From Streptomyces sp. NBC_00247 (lineage in GTDB: Bacteria > Actinomycetota > Actinomycetes > Streptomycetales > Streptomycetaceae): a stretch of 64,000 nucleotides of DNA. Of this stretch, positions 50,195-58,193 are shown in pieces. Below the pieces are notes generated by a model, which had not been told where the DNA came from, ran no database searches, and saw only the letters and a program-made list of their open reading frames with translations. The position numbers were made by a program, and so were the translations under genes. The number at the start of each line of letters is the position of its first letter. Positions within the stretch are counted from its first letter, which is position 1. The stretch spans positions 2,989,001-3,053,000 of the forward strand of contig NZ_CP108093.1 in assembly GCF_036188265.1 (NCBI RefSeq), given 5' to 3'.

Positions 50195-51331
50195 TCAGTC
50201 CTGGCCGTCGAGAAGCTGTCGGCCTGCCATGAGATAGCCGGCCTGGAACCTGCTGTTCGACCCGGTGGACTCCATGATCTCCGCGATGTGCCGACGGCAG
50301 GTGCGGACGGAGATGCTGAGCCTGCGGGCGATGGTCTCGTCGCGGTGTCCCTGGATCAGGAGCCGGACGATGCTTCGTTTGGTCGCCTCCACCGCCTGCT
50401 GTTCCTCGGGTCCCTGGCCGCCACCGGGGTGGACCAGTGCGGCACCCTCCCAGAAGAAGTCGAAGACCTCGTGCAGAAGTGCCACCAGACCGGCGTCGTG
50501 CAACAGGCTGACGCCTCCGTCGCCCTCCGCCCCCTCGCCGTTCGCGATGAACGCCACCCGACGGTCGAAGATGGTGACCCCGCTGACCACGTCGCGCGAG
50601 GTCCGGACGTCCGCGCCCGCGGCCTTGAGCCGCTCCGCGTACGCACTGCGTCTCCGGCTGTACCAGAGCGAGTGCGGGTACAGCACCTGTACGGTGACGC
50701 CCCGTTCGAGGAGCGCCGCCTCCCGCAGCGGCCCGCGGCCACCGTCCTCCGGGTCCGTGTCGTCGTGGACGTGGATGATGCGCAGACCCGTGTCGCACGC
50801 GGCGGCGGCCTCGTCCAGCATGGCCTGCCTGCTCTCCCGGTCAGGGAGGACGTCCGCCAGTTCACCGGGCCGCCGGTGACCACTGGCGGCCCGGTAGAGC
50901 GGCATGAGCGGGTCCAGGTTGCCGCGGATCTGCTCCGCCTGGCTCTGCAGGGAGTGAACGCGCGACTTCAGCGAACTGACCGCCTGGGCCGCGACGGCGT
51001 GGGGCCGGTTGGCGACGTATCCGTGGCCGGTCTCCCGCAGGCGGACCAGACGCATGCCGATGAGACGCGTCAGAACCTCGCTGACCGCCTGCTCACTCCA
51101 GCGCAACTCCTGCTGCAGCTCCGGGAGACTGTTGTGGTGGCCCTCAAGAAGCAGCGTGTACACGGCCACCATCTCGTCGTCGACGAGCGACGACGCCGGG
51201 CCGTCCGGATCCATAGGGGTCCGGCCGTCGCCGGCGGAAGCGAAACCGTCGGGACATGTGCCGCCGTTCTCCGACGGTCGTACCTCCGACGACTCCTGCC
51301 GCGCGGAGCGGCGCCCGACAGTTTCACGCAT
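50195..51331 (-). CDS. TrmB/LuxR-like helix-turn-helix regulator (copy 2)
   Basis: A 378-residue paralogue of the gene at 29502-30533. Winged helix: VAVYTLLLEGHHNSLPELQQ, RWSEQAVSEVLTRLIGMRLV; sensor-like middle: GLRIIHVHDDTD, VTVQVLYPHSLWYSRRR, SGVTIFDRRVAFIANGEG; LuxR HTH at the end: IVRLLIQGHRDETIARRLS, ISVRTCRRHIAEIMESTG. It has an extra unstructured N-terminus of ~50 residues. ATG 51331 with GGGGATC upstream; a GTG at 51349 is in frame. Upstream on the minus strand (51332-51445) are three related motifs ctggcatatgcc, ctggtatagacc and ctggcatgcc, candidates for an operator. Confidence 0.88.
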   Translation of the reverse strand: MRETVGRRSARQESSEVRPSENGGTCPDGFASAGDGRTPMDPDGPASSLVDDEMVAVYTLLLEGHHNSLPELQQELRWSEQAVSEVLTRLIGMRLVRLRETGHGYVANRPHAVAAQAVSSLKSRVHSLQSQAEQIRGNLDPLMPLYRAASGHRRPGELADVLPDRESRQAMLDEAAAACDTGLRIIHVHDDTDPEDGGRGPLREAALLERGVTVQVLYPHSLWYSRRRSAYAERLKAAGADVRTSRDVVSGVTIFDRRVAFIANGEGAEGDGGVSLLHDAGLVALLHEVFDFFWEGAALVHPGGGQGPEEQQAVEATKRSIVRLLIQGHRDETIARRLSISVRTCRRHIAEIMESTGSNSRFQAGYLMAGRQLLDGQD

Positions 51332-51754
51332 CGCTGATCCCCAGTTCACGCATACGTCATGGACGACACGGCATGCCAGTCGGGATAGTACTCACGGGCG
51401 TGCATCTTGGTCTATACCAGTCGGCTCCGGATCGGCATATGCCAGAGGCACCTCGGAGAGAGGGGGGCGGGACGGTGACGCCGCGGGCGCGCGCACGCAG
51501 GACGGCCCGTGGCCGCGGCGGTTTCGGTTCCGCCGGGGCCACGGGCCGTCCCACCTCCCGGCGCGCCGGGCAGGCGATGGGCTTGTTCCGGAAGTGGCGC
51601 CGTCCACCCGGAGGGCGGGTCAGGCGGCGTCCGGTGCGCGCGAGCGCACAGGGCGGAGGAACGCCCCGATACTGGACGCATCGGGGCGATCCCGACAACG
51701 CGGCGAGATGCCGTAGCCGTCGTCGCGCACCCGCCAGGAATGGCGGGACAGCCC
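51332..51754. other. Gap with operator-like motifs and a dispersed repeat
   Basis: 423 bases between two leftward genes, without a credible ORF. The part near the regulator start has three ctggcat/ctggtat motifs on the minus strand; the part near the VOC gene is dispersed repeat B. Confidence 0.5.
51579..51750. repeat. Dispersed intergenic repeat, copy B (inverted relative to A)
   Basis: Reverse-complement relative of copy A. The central hairpin is perfect here: cgccccgat-actggacgc-atcggggcg. It keeps the conserved ends gaagtggcgccgtcc and gccaggaatggcgggac and stops just short of the VOC gene stop codon at 51755. Confidence 0.75.
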
Positions 51755-52126
51755 TTAACGCCCGTTGAAGTCGTTGAACTCGATGAGGTGCCCGTCGGGG
51801 TCCCGGACGAACGACAGACCTTCATCGCCGATCTTGAAGGGTTCCCGGTCGACCGTGTAGCCGGCCTCCCGGACCCGCTCCGTCCAGGCGATCACGTCGT
51901 CGACCTGGAAGCAGATGTGCTCGGTGGCACTCGGCTTGGGCTCCAGGCCCTCCTTCATGGTGAGTTCCACCCCCGGCGGAACGCCTCCCGGGCCCATCTG
52001 CTGAATCACCCCGTCAGGCAATTCGAAACGCACGACGGTCTCGAAGCCGAGAGCCTCGCGGTAAAACTTTTCGGCAACCTCCATGTCGCGCACGTCGACG
52101 CGCAGATGGTCCAGTTTTATCTTCAT
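51755..52126 (-). CDS. VOC-superfamily (glyoxalase/bleomycin-resistance fold) protein
   Basis: A 123-residue protein with two betaalphabetabetabeta modules: MKIKLDHLRVDVRDMEVAEK with FYREALGFETVVRFE, then TEHICFQVDDVIAWTERVRE and LSFVRDPDGHLIEFNDF. Metal-type ligands His (LDHLRV), His (EHICF) and Glu (LIEF) are in place, so it could be a metal-dependent lyase/isomerase/dioxygenase or a drug-binding resistance protein. Monocistronic, pointing away from the ABC genes. ATG 52126; codons are less GC-biased in the first third. Confidence 0.85.
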   Translation of the reverse strand: MKIKLDHLRVDVRDMEVAEKFYREALGFETVVRFELPDGVIQQMGPGGVPPGVELTMKEGLEPKPSATEHICFQVDDVIAWTERVREAGYTVDREPFKIGDEGLSFVRDPDGHLIEFNDFNGR

Positions 52127-52261
52127 TGGGGTCTTTTCCTCCGTACCACCCAAGAGAATTACCAGGGATGGCGTCAGGCTACAGCTCCGAGTGGTTCAAG
52201 CGATAGGGCGGATTCCCCGCGACAGCTTGCTGACATGCAGGATGGTGAACGCGTAATCGGG

Positions 52262-52290
52262 TTCACTCTCCGACGCGCCTGACCTATCGT
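52262..52290 (+). promoter_or_regulatory. Promoter of ABC exporter 1
   Basis: TTCACT, exactly 17 bases, TATCGT. It would give a leader of about 76 bases before the TTG start at 52373. Confidence 0.45.
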
Positions 52291-52372
52291 CTGTCCCAAC
52301 CAAGATCGCCCAGGTTCCGCAAGTGTCCCCTTCTGGACGCCGCGCACCGATGCCGAGCAGTCGGAGTACGCA

Positions 52373-53386
52373 TTGGACAACCGAGAAGCCGGGAGCGCCA
52401 TCCACGCCCGTGGGCTCTGCAAAGCATTCCCGGTGGCCATCCCCGCTCAGGGCGCATGGGGGCGGCTGCGCTCGCTGGTAGCGCCTTCCCACGAGTGGAA
52501 GGAAGTCGTCAGCGACGTCTCGCTCGATGTCCAGTACGGCGAATTCGTCGCTCTCCTCGGACCGAACGGTGCGGGGAAATCGACCACCATCAAAATGCTG
52601 ACCGGAATTCTGACGCCGACCTCGGGCGAACTGCTCGTCACCGGCCGTGCGCCCACCGAAGACCGTCGGCGCAACGCCAGGATGATCGGCGTGGTATTCG
52701 GTCAGCGCACCCAGCTCTGGTGGGATCTGCCGGCCCTGGACTCACTCCGCCTCCTGCGTGATGTGTTCGGGGTTTCCGAGGCAGATTTCGACAAGCGAAT
52801 CGCCGAGTTCGACCGGGTGCTGGAACTCTCGGCCTTCTGGCACACCCCGGTCCGCCACCTGTCCCTGGGACAACGGGTCCGTTGCGATCTGGCCGCGGCC
52901 ATGCTCCACGATCCCCGCGTCGTCTTCCTGGACGAGCCCACCATCGGAATGGACGTCGTGGTCAAGGAACAGGTCCGCGAGTTCCTCCGCCACCAGGTGG
53001 AGAGCCGCGGGCGTACCGTCGTGCTCACCACGCACGACATGGGCGAGGTGGAGAAGCTGACCGAGCGCGTGATCCTGGTGAACCAGGGGGCCATCGCCTT
53101 CGACGGCACCATCCGCGAACTCAAGGCGAACCACATGCCCTCCCAGGTGATCAAGGCGGTCCTCGAGAACGCGCCGGCCGAGCCGACGGTCCTCGGTGCC
53201 ACCGTGACCGAGTGGGACGGGCGGGCCGCCAGCCTCCGCCTGGACGCGGACGCCACCGCGCAGAGCGTGATCCGTCAGCTGATCGAGACCTACACGGTGA
53301 CGGACATCTCGGTCCACGGCGGGGATCTGGAAGAGCTCATGCGGTCGGTGTACCGGAGCCAGGCCCGGAGTCGTTCGCGTGTCTGA
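52373..53386 (+). CDS. ABC-2 exporter ATP-binding protein 1
   Basis: A 337-residue ATPase. Walker A GPNGAGKSTT, Q-loop VVFGQRTQLWWDLP, signature LSLGQRVRCDLAAA (LSLGQ instead of LSGGQ), Walker B VVFLDEPTIGMD, H-loop LTTHDMGEVEKL, and a C-terminal regulatory extension of ~90 residues. This set defines the ABC-2/drug-exporter group. It is paralogous with 61799-62827 over the full length, including the GQRTQLWWDLPA and KEQVREFL segments. TTG 52373 has GGAG seven bases upstream. First of an operon with two permeases and the QDD protein B. Confidence 0.93.
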   Translation: MDNREAGSAIHARGLCKAFPVAIPAQGAWGRLRSLVAPSHEWKEVVSDVSLDVQYGEFVALLGPNGAGKSTTIKMLTGILTPTSGELLVTGRAPTEDRRRNARMIGVVFGQRTQLWWDLPALDSLRLLRDVFGVSEADFDKRIAEFDRVLELSAFWHTPVRHLSLGQRVRCDLAAAMLHDPRVVFLDEPTIGMDVVVKEQVREFLRHQVESRGRTVVLTTHDMGEVEKLTERVILVNQGAIAFDGTIRELKANHMPSQVIKAVLENAPAEPTVLGATVTEWDGRAASLRLDADATAQSVIRQLIETYTVTDISVHGGDLEELMRSVYRSQARSRSRV

Positions 53387-54185
53387 CAATCTCCTCATGA
53401 GGCCTGCCTCATGGCGCGTCAGCGGCCTCATTCCCGCCACGGAGCTTTCGTACCCGGGCCGCATCGTCGGTCGATGCGTCATGATCGGCATTCAGATCAG
53501 TCTGTACTACTGGCTGTGGAAGGCGCTGTACACGGCCGGCGGATCAGAAAGCGCGCAGACGGTGACCTACTCCGCGCTCGCCGTACTGCTGAGCCGAGTA
53601 CGCTGGACCGCCCGTTCGTATTCCCGTGAGTCGATTCCTGCCCGAATCCGCGAAGGCACCATCGCCTACTGGTTCGTCCGCCCCCTCGAAGCGCGTCAGT
53701 ATTACCTGATCCGCGGAGTCGGCGAGATCGCCCTCGGCGGATCCATCGCGCTCCTGGGTTTTCTCGTCTGTCTCGCCGTAGGCATCGTCCGCCCTCCCGA
53801 CAGTGCTGCCGCCGGCGTATTGTCCCTGATCGGCATAGCTGTGGGACAGATCATTCTCTACTACCTGGGCCTCCTCCTCGACCTGGTCTGTTTCTGGATG
53901 GTCACGAATGACAGCATGAAACACATCTACGCCTTTGCGCAGGACCTCCTGTCCGGAGCCCTGCTCCCCCTGTGGCTGTTTCCTTCCTGGCTGAACGGAC
54001 TCGCGTCGGTGCTCCCGTTCAAGGCAGCGATCTACTCGCCGCTCTCCCTCTACGTAGGACGCGAACCGGTCGCATCGAGCGGCTATCTGTTCGCCGTCCA
54101 GTTCTTCTGGTGCGCGGTTCTCGCCGTATGCGCGAGGGTTCTCTGGCGCCGCGCCTCGTTCCGCATCATGGTCCAGGGCGGGTGA
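53379..54185 (+). CDS. ABC-2 exporter permease 1a
   Basis: A 268-residue integral membrane protein with about six hydrophobic segments (IQISLYYWLWKALY, GGSIALLGFLVCLAVGIV, IGIAVGQIILYYLGLLLDLV, LLPLWLFPSWLNGLASVLPF, LFAVQFFWCAVLAVCARVLW). The segment IREGTIAYWFVRPLE before the third is typical of ABC-2 permeases. GTG 53379 overlaps the ATPase by 8 bases. Paralogue of 62824-63657 (VTYSALAVLLSRVRW and FYWLW blocks). Pairs with permease 1b to form the channel. Confidence 0.9.
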   Translation: MSDNLLMRPASWRVSGLIPATELSYPGRIVGRCVMIGIQISLYYWLWKALYTAGGSESAQTVTYSALAVLLSRVRWTARSYSRESIPARIREGTIAYWFVRPLEARQYYLIRGVGEIALGGSIALLGFLVCLAVGIVRPPDSAAAGVLSLIGIAVGQIILYYLGLLLDLVCFWMVTNDSMKHIYAFAQDLLSGALLPLWLFPSWLNGLASVLPFKAAIYSPLSLYVGREPVASSGYLFAVQFFWCAVLAVCARVLWRRASFRIMVQGG

Positions 54186-55000
54186 ACGGCATGGACTGTC
54201 CCACCCTCGTCCGCTTCGTCGTCCGCTCCACCGTGCTGAACATCCGGGCTCGTATGCAGTACCGGGGAGAATTTCTGCTGGAGATCTTCAACGGCATCCT
54301 CTGGCAGACGTCCATCCTCGTTTTCGCCACGGTCATCCTGGCCAGATTTCCCGGTATGGCCGGGTGGTCGAGCGGCGAGATCCTGATGATGGCGAGCATG
54401 CGCATGCTGAGTCACGCGATCTTCGCCCTCGTCTTCTCCAACGTGGTGAAGGTCCCGTTCATGGTGCTGGACGGGAAGTTCGACGGCTACCTGACGCGGC
54501 CGCTGCCCGTCTACCTCCAGGTGCTCACCAGCTCCTTCGGCGTCCACGCGCTCGGTGACCTGCTGGTCGCCGGCGGCCTCCTGGCCTGGGCACTGGGCCA
54601 CGTCACGATCACGTGGACCCTGCTGCACGTGGTGTACCTGGCCGTCGCCGTCGTCTCGGGCGCGCTCCTCGAAGGCGCGCTGCACACGGCGATCGCGTGC
54701 CTGGGCATTCGCCGACCCGGCTCCGACGGATTCTCCGTCTGGGTGGACGAACTCATGTCGACCTTCGGAAGCTATCCGCTCAGCATTTTTCCCGTGCCCG
54801 TCAAGGCCGCCCTCACATTCGGGCTTCCGCTCGCCTTCGTCGCCTTCCTTCCCCTGTCGGTCGTCCTGGGACAGATTCCCTCGGACGGAATCCTGCACTG
54901 GGGCGCCGTTCTCTCGCCGCTGCTGGGGATCGCGCTCTTCTCCCTGACGCAGGTGCTGTGGAAAGCGAGCCTCAACCAGTACAGCAGCCCTGGAGGATGA
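54182..55000 (+). CDS. ABC-2 exporter permease 1b
   Basis: A 272-residue membrane protein with about six segments, including ILVFATVILARFPGMAGW, IFALVFSNVVKVPFMVLDGK, LLVAGGLLAWALGHVTITW, VYLAVAVVSGALLEGAL and LSVVLGQIPSDGIL. NIRARMQYRGEFLLEIFNGI before the first segment is shared with the partial gene at 63663. GTG 54182 overlaps permease 1a as GTGA; an ATG at 54191 is equally usable. Heterodimer partner of 1a. Confidence 0.88.
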   Translation: MNGMDCPTLVRFVVRSTVLNIRARMQYRGEFLLEIFNGILWQTSILVFATVILARFPGMAGWSSGEILMMASMRMLSHAIFALVFSNVVKVPFMVLDGKFDGYLTRPLPVYLQVLTSSFGVHALGDLLVAGGLLAWALGHVTITWTLLHVVYLAVAVVSGALLEGALHTAIACLGIRRPGSDGFSVWVDELMSTFGSYPLSIFPVPVKAALTFGLPLAFVAFLPLSVVLGQIPSDGILHWGAVLSPLLGIALFSLTQVLWKASLNQYSSPGG

Positions 55001-55002
55001 CG

Positions 55003-56133
55003 ATGGAGACCACAGTCAGGCTCAAGAGTGTGGTCATGGCGCATCCTGCGCGCGAGGCATACGCGCGAGGTCTCGCGCATTCCCTCGGATTCGACCGAGT
55101 GGTTCTCGACCCCGACCCCGGCGCCGGGCCGGCTCCGCTGCGGACGGCCCTGGTCGCCTGGTCCACCTTCCCCGTGGACGGCACACACCAGATCCTCGTC
55201 CAGGACGATGTGGCGGCCGAGCCGATCCTGCCGGAACTGGCTGTCGCCGTCAGGAGCCACCCGGACAGCGTCATCGCGCTGTACGCGAACTGGGACTCGC
55301 GCAACGGCGCGATGGTACGGCTGGCCGCCCTGGCCGGAGCGAGCTGGGCCGAGGCCGTTCCGGAGGAGTACTTCCCCACGCTGGCCGTGGTGATGCCGGC
55401 CGGCCTGGCCGCCGCGTTCGTCGCCCACGCCCGGTCGATGGACCACGGCCTGGACGACGAAGCCCTGTCCTCCTTCGTACGCGCCAGCGGCTGCCGGGCG
55501 TTGATCACCGTCCCCAACCTCTTCGAGCACCTGGGGGACGCCAGCCTGGTCGGCAACGACTCGCAGGGCATGCGCCGCGCCGCCTGCTACACCGCCGCTC
55601 CGGACGCCGCCGGCCGGCTCGCCGGGGGATGGACGCTGACCGGCGTGCCCTTCCTGCCGTACATGCGCTTCGGGCTCTCGCATCTCCTCCTGGACCACGA
55701 TTCCGGAGGGATCCGCCGCAGGGAGCACCTGCTGTGGGGGGATGCCCTGTCGGCCGCCTCGTCACCCGTGGTGGACCGCGTCTCGGCCTTGGCGGAACGC
55801 CGTTACTCGGCGCAGGGGTGGAAGGAGGTGGCCCGCCTGTTCGGCGACGGCTTGGGCAGGGAACTGTGGATCCACTGCCTTCTGTTGGGATGGCAGGTCG
55901 AATCGATCGTCCGGCAACGGTCTCCTGAAGACACCGCACCGTTCACCGTCGAGGAATGGCTGACCGACCCGGTCCGCAGGATCGCGGTCTCCACCATCGG
56001 CCCGGCAGCCCTCGACGCGCGGTTCCGCAACGCCCTGACGGGGCCGCAGCGGAACCTCCTCACCGCGTACGCGGCCGCCGCCCTGTCTCACGGGGTGAGC
56101 CTTCAGCCGGCGGACGTGCCGGGCCACGTGTAG
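55003..56133 (+). CDS. QDD-motif protein B, divergent paralogue
   Basis: A 376-residue protein, the most divergent of the three QDD-family members: SVVMAHPAR (10-17), APLRTA (44-49), HQILVQDDV (62-70), EEYFPTLAVVMP, FEHLGDASLVGNDSQGMRR. The strand-QDD-strand core is kept, but the His-His pair before it is His-Gln, and VPGEFVP is VPEEYFP. There is no Cys-motif companion after it; instead it is the fourth gene of ABC exporter operon 1. ATG 55003 is preceded by GGAGG at ideal spacing; an ATG at 54997 overlaps the permease stop. Function unknown; GT-A-like fold suspected. Confidence 0.75.
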   Translation: METTVRLKSVVMAHPAREAYARGLAHSLGFDRVVLDPDPGAGPAPLRTALVAWSTFPVDGTHQILVQDDVAAEPILPELAVAVRSHPDSVIALYANWDSRNGAMVRLAALAGASWAEAVPEEYFPTLAVVMPAGLAAAFVAHARSMDHGLDDEALSSFVRASGCRALITVPNLFEHLGDASLVGNDSQGMRRAACYTAAPDAAGRLAGGWTLTGVPFLPYMRFGLSHLLLDHDSGGIRRREHLLWGDALSAASSPVVDRVSALAERRYSAQGWKEVARLFGDGLGRELWIHCLLLGWQVESIVRQRSPEDTAPFTVEEWLTDPVRRIAVSTIGPAALDARFRNALTGPQRNLLTAYAAAALSHGVSLQPADVPGHV

Positions 56134-56189
56134 CGGAGGGATGTGAACACCTGTGGCAGGACGGGGGAACGTCAGGGCGTGTGGCGCAA

Positions 56190-56293
56190 GTCCCGCCTGT
56201 CCGGCGACGCCTGGCACGCACGCTCGCCGCGTCGTCGGGATCGCCCCGACACGTCCAGTGTCGGGGCGACCCTCCGCCCTGGGCTCGCACGGG
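56190..56293. repeat. Dispersed intergenic repeat, copy C
   Basis: Same orientation as A. Central hairpin of 12 perfect pairs: tcgccccgacac-gtcca-gtgtcggggcga (56241-56269). It fills the gap between the convergent ends of QDD protein B and the methyltransferase, where it may act as a bidirectional terminator. Confidence 0.75.
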
Positions 56294-56308
56294 CCGATGA
56301 GAGCCTGG

Positions 56309-57250
56309 TCAGGCTCCCGCGCCGAGCACGACGTGAGCCGGCCCGGGGAACCGGGACGGGTCCATGCCCGCGCGGCGGAAGTGCGCCACGTACCGCGATT
56401 CGAGACTGGCGTGCACCACCGCCAGGAGCCGCCCCGTCTTCGCGCGCTCCAGCAGGCGGTCCATGAGGAGCCGGGTCGCCTCCGCGTCGATGTGGGTGGG
56501 GACGTTGCACACGGTGAGCGGCGTGGCCTCCACGGTGCCCGGGTCGGGAGTCCACCTCGCCTCGATCTCCGTGCCGTTGAGCCGCGCGTTGTGCCGTGCC
56601 AGCCACAGGGCGACACAGTCCACGTCGGTGACCAGCGCACGGCGCGCGATCCCGCCCCGCAGCAGGCCGATCGCCAACGGGCCGTAACCGGTGCCGATGT
56701 CGGCGACGCTCTCCACCGGGTCGCAGCGCAGGGCCGCCTCGAGGAGCAGGGCCGTGCCGGCGTCGACCTCTCCCGGCGAGAAGACGCCGTAGTCGGCGGC
56801 GAAGGTCAACTCGGCGCCGGCCACGCGTGCGGTGAAGTGCCGGGGCTCGGGCAGCTCGGCCTCGGCGGGCGCGATCCCGCTCAGCAGCCGCTGCCTGCCC
56901 CGCTTGACCTGCTCGATGCGCCAGCCCAGGGACTCGAGCAGCCGGCGCACCGAATCCGGCCCCTGCTGCTTGTCCACCTGCCAGACGACGCGGGCGCCGG
57001 GAGCCGCGAGCCGGGTGGCCGCCAGCCAGGCCAGCACCGGCTGGAAACTCTTGCCCCGGTAGGTCGGCAGGCCGATGTGGACCTCCTCGGCACGAGGGAG
57101 GGGCTCGGCCATCGCCTGGTGGAAGCCGACGACCCGCGGCACCCGCACGGCCGCCTCGGCCGCCTCGGCCGAACCGAATGCCACGACGCCGTCCGGGATT
57201 ACCTCATCGGAGGGGCTGCCGACATGCCAACGCTTCAGAGTGGTGTTCAC
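56309..57250 (-). CDS. RsmC-like class I methyltransferase (candidate 16S rRNA G-methyltransferase)
   Basis: A 313-residue SAM-dependent methyltransferase with an N-terminal degenerate Rossmann-like half (VHIGLPTYRGKSFQPVLAWL, VVWQVDKQQGPDSVRRLLE) and a C-terminal catalytic half (DYGVFSPGEVDAGTALLLEA, VADIGTGYGPLAIGLLRGG, ALVTDVDCVALWLARHNARL, NVPTHIDAEATRLLMDRLL). This double layout is that of RsmC; its NPPFH motif is NVPTH here, a clear deviation in the catalytic Asn-Pro-Pro loop. RsmC methylates G1207 of 16S rRNA. In a cluster for a sugar-containing product it could protect the ribosome, or methylate the product. GTG 57250 has no ribosome site but a -10 box nine bases upstream, so the mRNA may be leaderless. 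Confidence 0.8.
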   Translation of the reverse strand: MNTTLKRWHVGSPSDEVIPDGVVAFGSAEAAEAAVRVPRVVGFHQAMAEPLPRAEEVHIGLPTYRGKSFQPVLAWLAATRLAAPGARVVWQVDKQQGPDSVRRLLESLGWRIEQVKRGRQRLLSGIAPAEAELPEPRHFTARVAGAELTFAADYGVFSPGEVDAGTALLLEAALRCDPVESVADIGTGYGPLAIGLLRGGIARRALVTDVDCVALWLARHNARLNGTEIEARWTPDPGTVEATPLTVCNVPTHIDAEATRLLMDRLLERAKTGRLLAVVHASLESRYVAHFRRAGMDPSRFPGPAHVVLGAGA

Positions 57251-57259
57251 GAGTCAAGA

Positions 57260-57290
57260 AATATACCCCGAGGTAAAGAAGCAGGGGTCA
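57260..57290 (-). promoter_or_regulatory. Promoter of the methyltransferase gene, probably leaderless
   Basis: On the minus strand TGACCC (57290-57285), 19-base spacer, TATATT (57265-57260). The -10 ends nine bases before the GTG, placing the transcript start at or a few bases before the start codon. Confidence 0.5.
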
Positions 57291-58193
57291 CGGCCTCTGC
57301 GATGCGGGGCACGCGGAAGTCGTCGGCCCCGACCGGAGCGCCGATGACTCACTCTCCGGGACGGGGAATGAGGGCTACGAAAGACCAAGGGTTGACCCGC
57401 AATTCGTGGTGGATCGATGCGCGGCGTCAGATGCGGTGCATCGCAACGCGGAGGGGCGTCCGCATACGGGATGCAGCGGGACGTTCCGACAACGCGGCGA
57501 GGTGCCGTAGCTGTCGTCGCGCACCCGCCAGGAATTGCGGGACGGCCCTTGTCGACAACACCGGACCGGTTTGCGGGCGCATCGGACACAAGCACAGTTT
57601 TGACGTGACCGTTTGGGGTTCACACGGTTTCGGCCAGACGTGCGGGAGGAGATGCGGATACACCGGCAGAAACGCGAGCGCCGCGCGGCCCGCCGGCCCC
57701 TGCACCGCGGCCGCCGCGAGACGCTCCGGCGCCGCGGCGACGGTCGTGCGGCCACATCCGCGGGCCGCCCGGTACAGCCGGTGCCCGGCGGCCCTGACCG
57801 GCGGCGCCGACCGGACCGTTCCCCTCACCACCGCGGACGGCCGGACGGTGATCGAGTATCACGTTCGGGCGGGCGGCCTTCTCCGGCCGGCGGGCTCCTC
57901 GTACGAGGGTGGCGACGGAGGGACGGAGGCGACAAGAGCGCGATACCCGCCCGCGGTCCTCATTTGCCGCAGATCACCTGCCGTCCCGAACGGTCACGTT
58001 TCCGACCGCGCGGAATCCGAAAGATTATAGCCAAGCCCGCAGAGCCCATGTTAACGTACTGGCATTATCAGGAATCACCGCCGGAAACATTCTGCAATTC
58101 GATTGAATGTACTCGCCAAAGACTTCTTCACGGTAATCGCCTAAGGCATCCGCAATATCGCGCATCCAGGATTAACACCGGAATTGGGGGATA
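57266..58193. other. Large intergenic region before the GMC oxidoreductase
   Basis: About 930 bases. It holds dispersed repeat D, then GC-rich sequence (57600-57990) whose ORFs on either strand are Arg/Pro-rich and start-less, and from 58010 an unusually AT-rich stretch leading to the GMC start. I see no gene here; a small transcript cannot be excluded. Confidence 0.55.
57421..57543. repeat. Dispersed intergenic repeat, copy D (inverted relative to A)
   Basis: Same orientation as B, sharing ccgacaacgcggcgag, tgccgtag-tgtcgtcgcgcac and ccgccaggaat-gcgggac almost exactly. The hairpin is partly eroded (cgcatacgggatgcag). Confidence 0.7.

Noticed and set aside
24174..57543. Interpreting the dispersed repeats as insertion sequences
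   Set aside because: No transposase frame or clear terminal inverted repeats with target duplications; each copy is under 200 bases.
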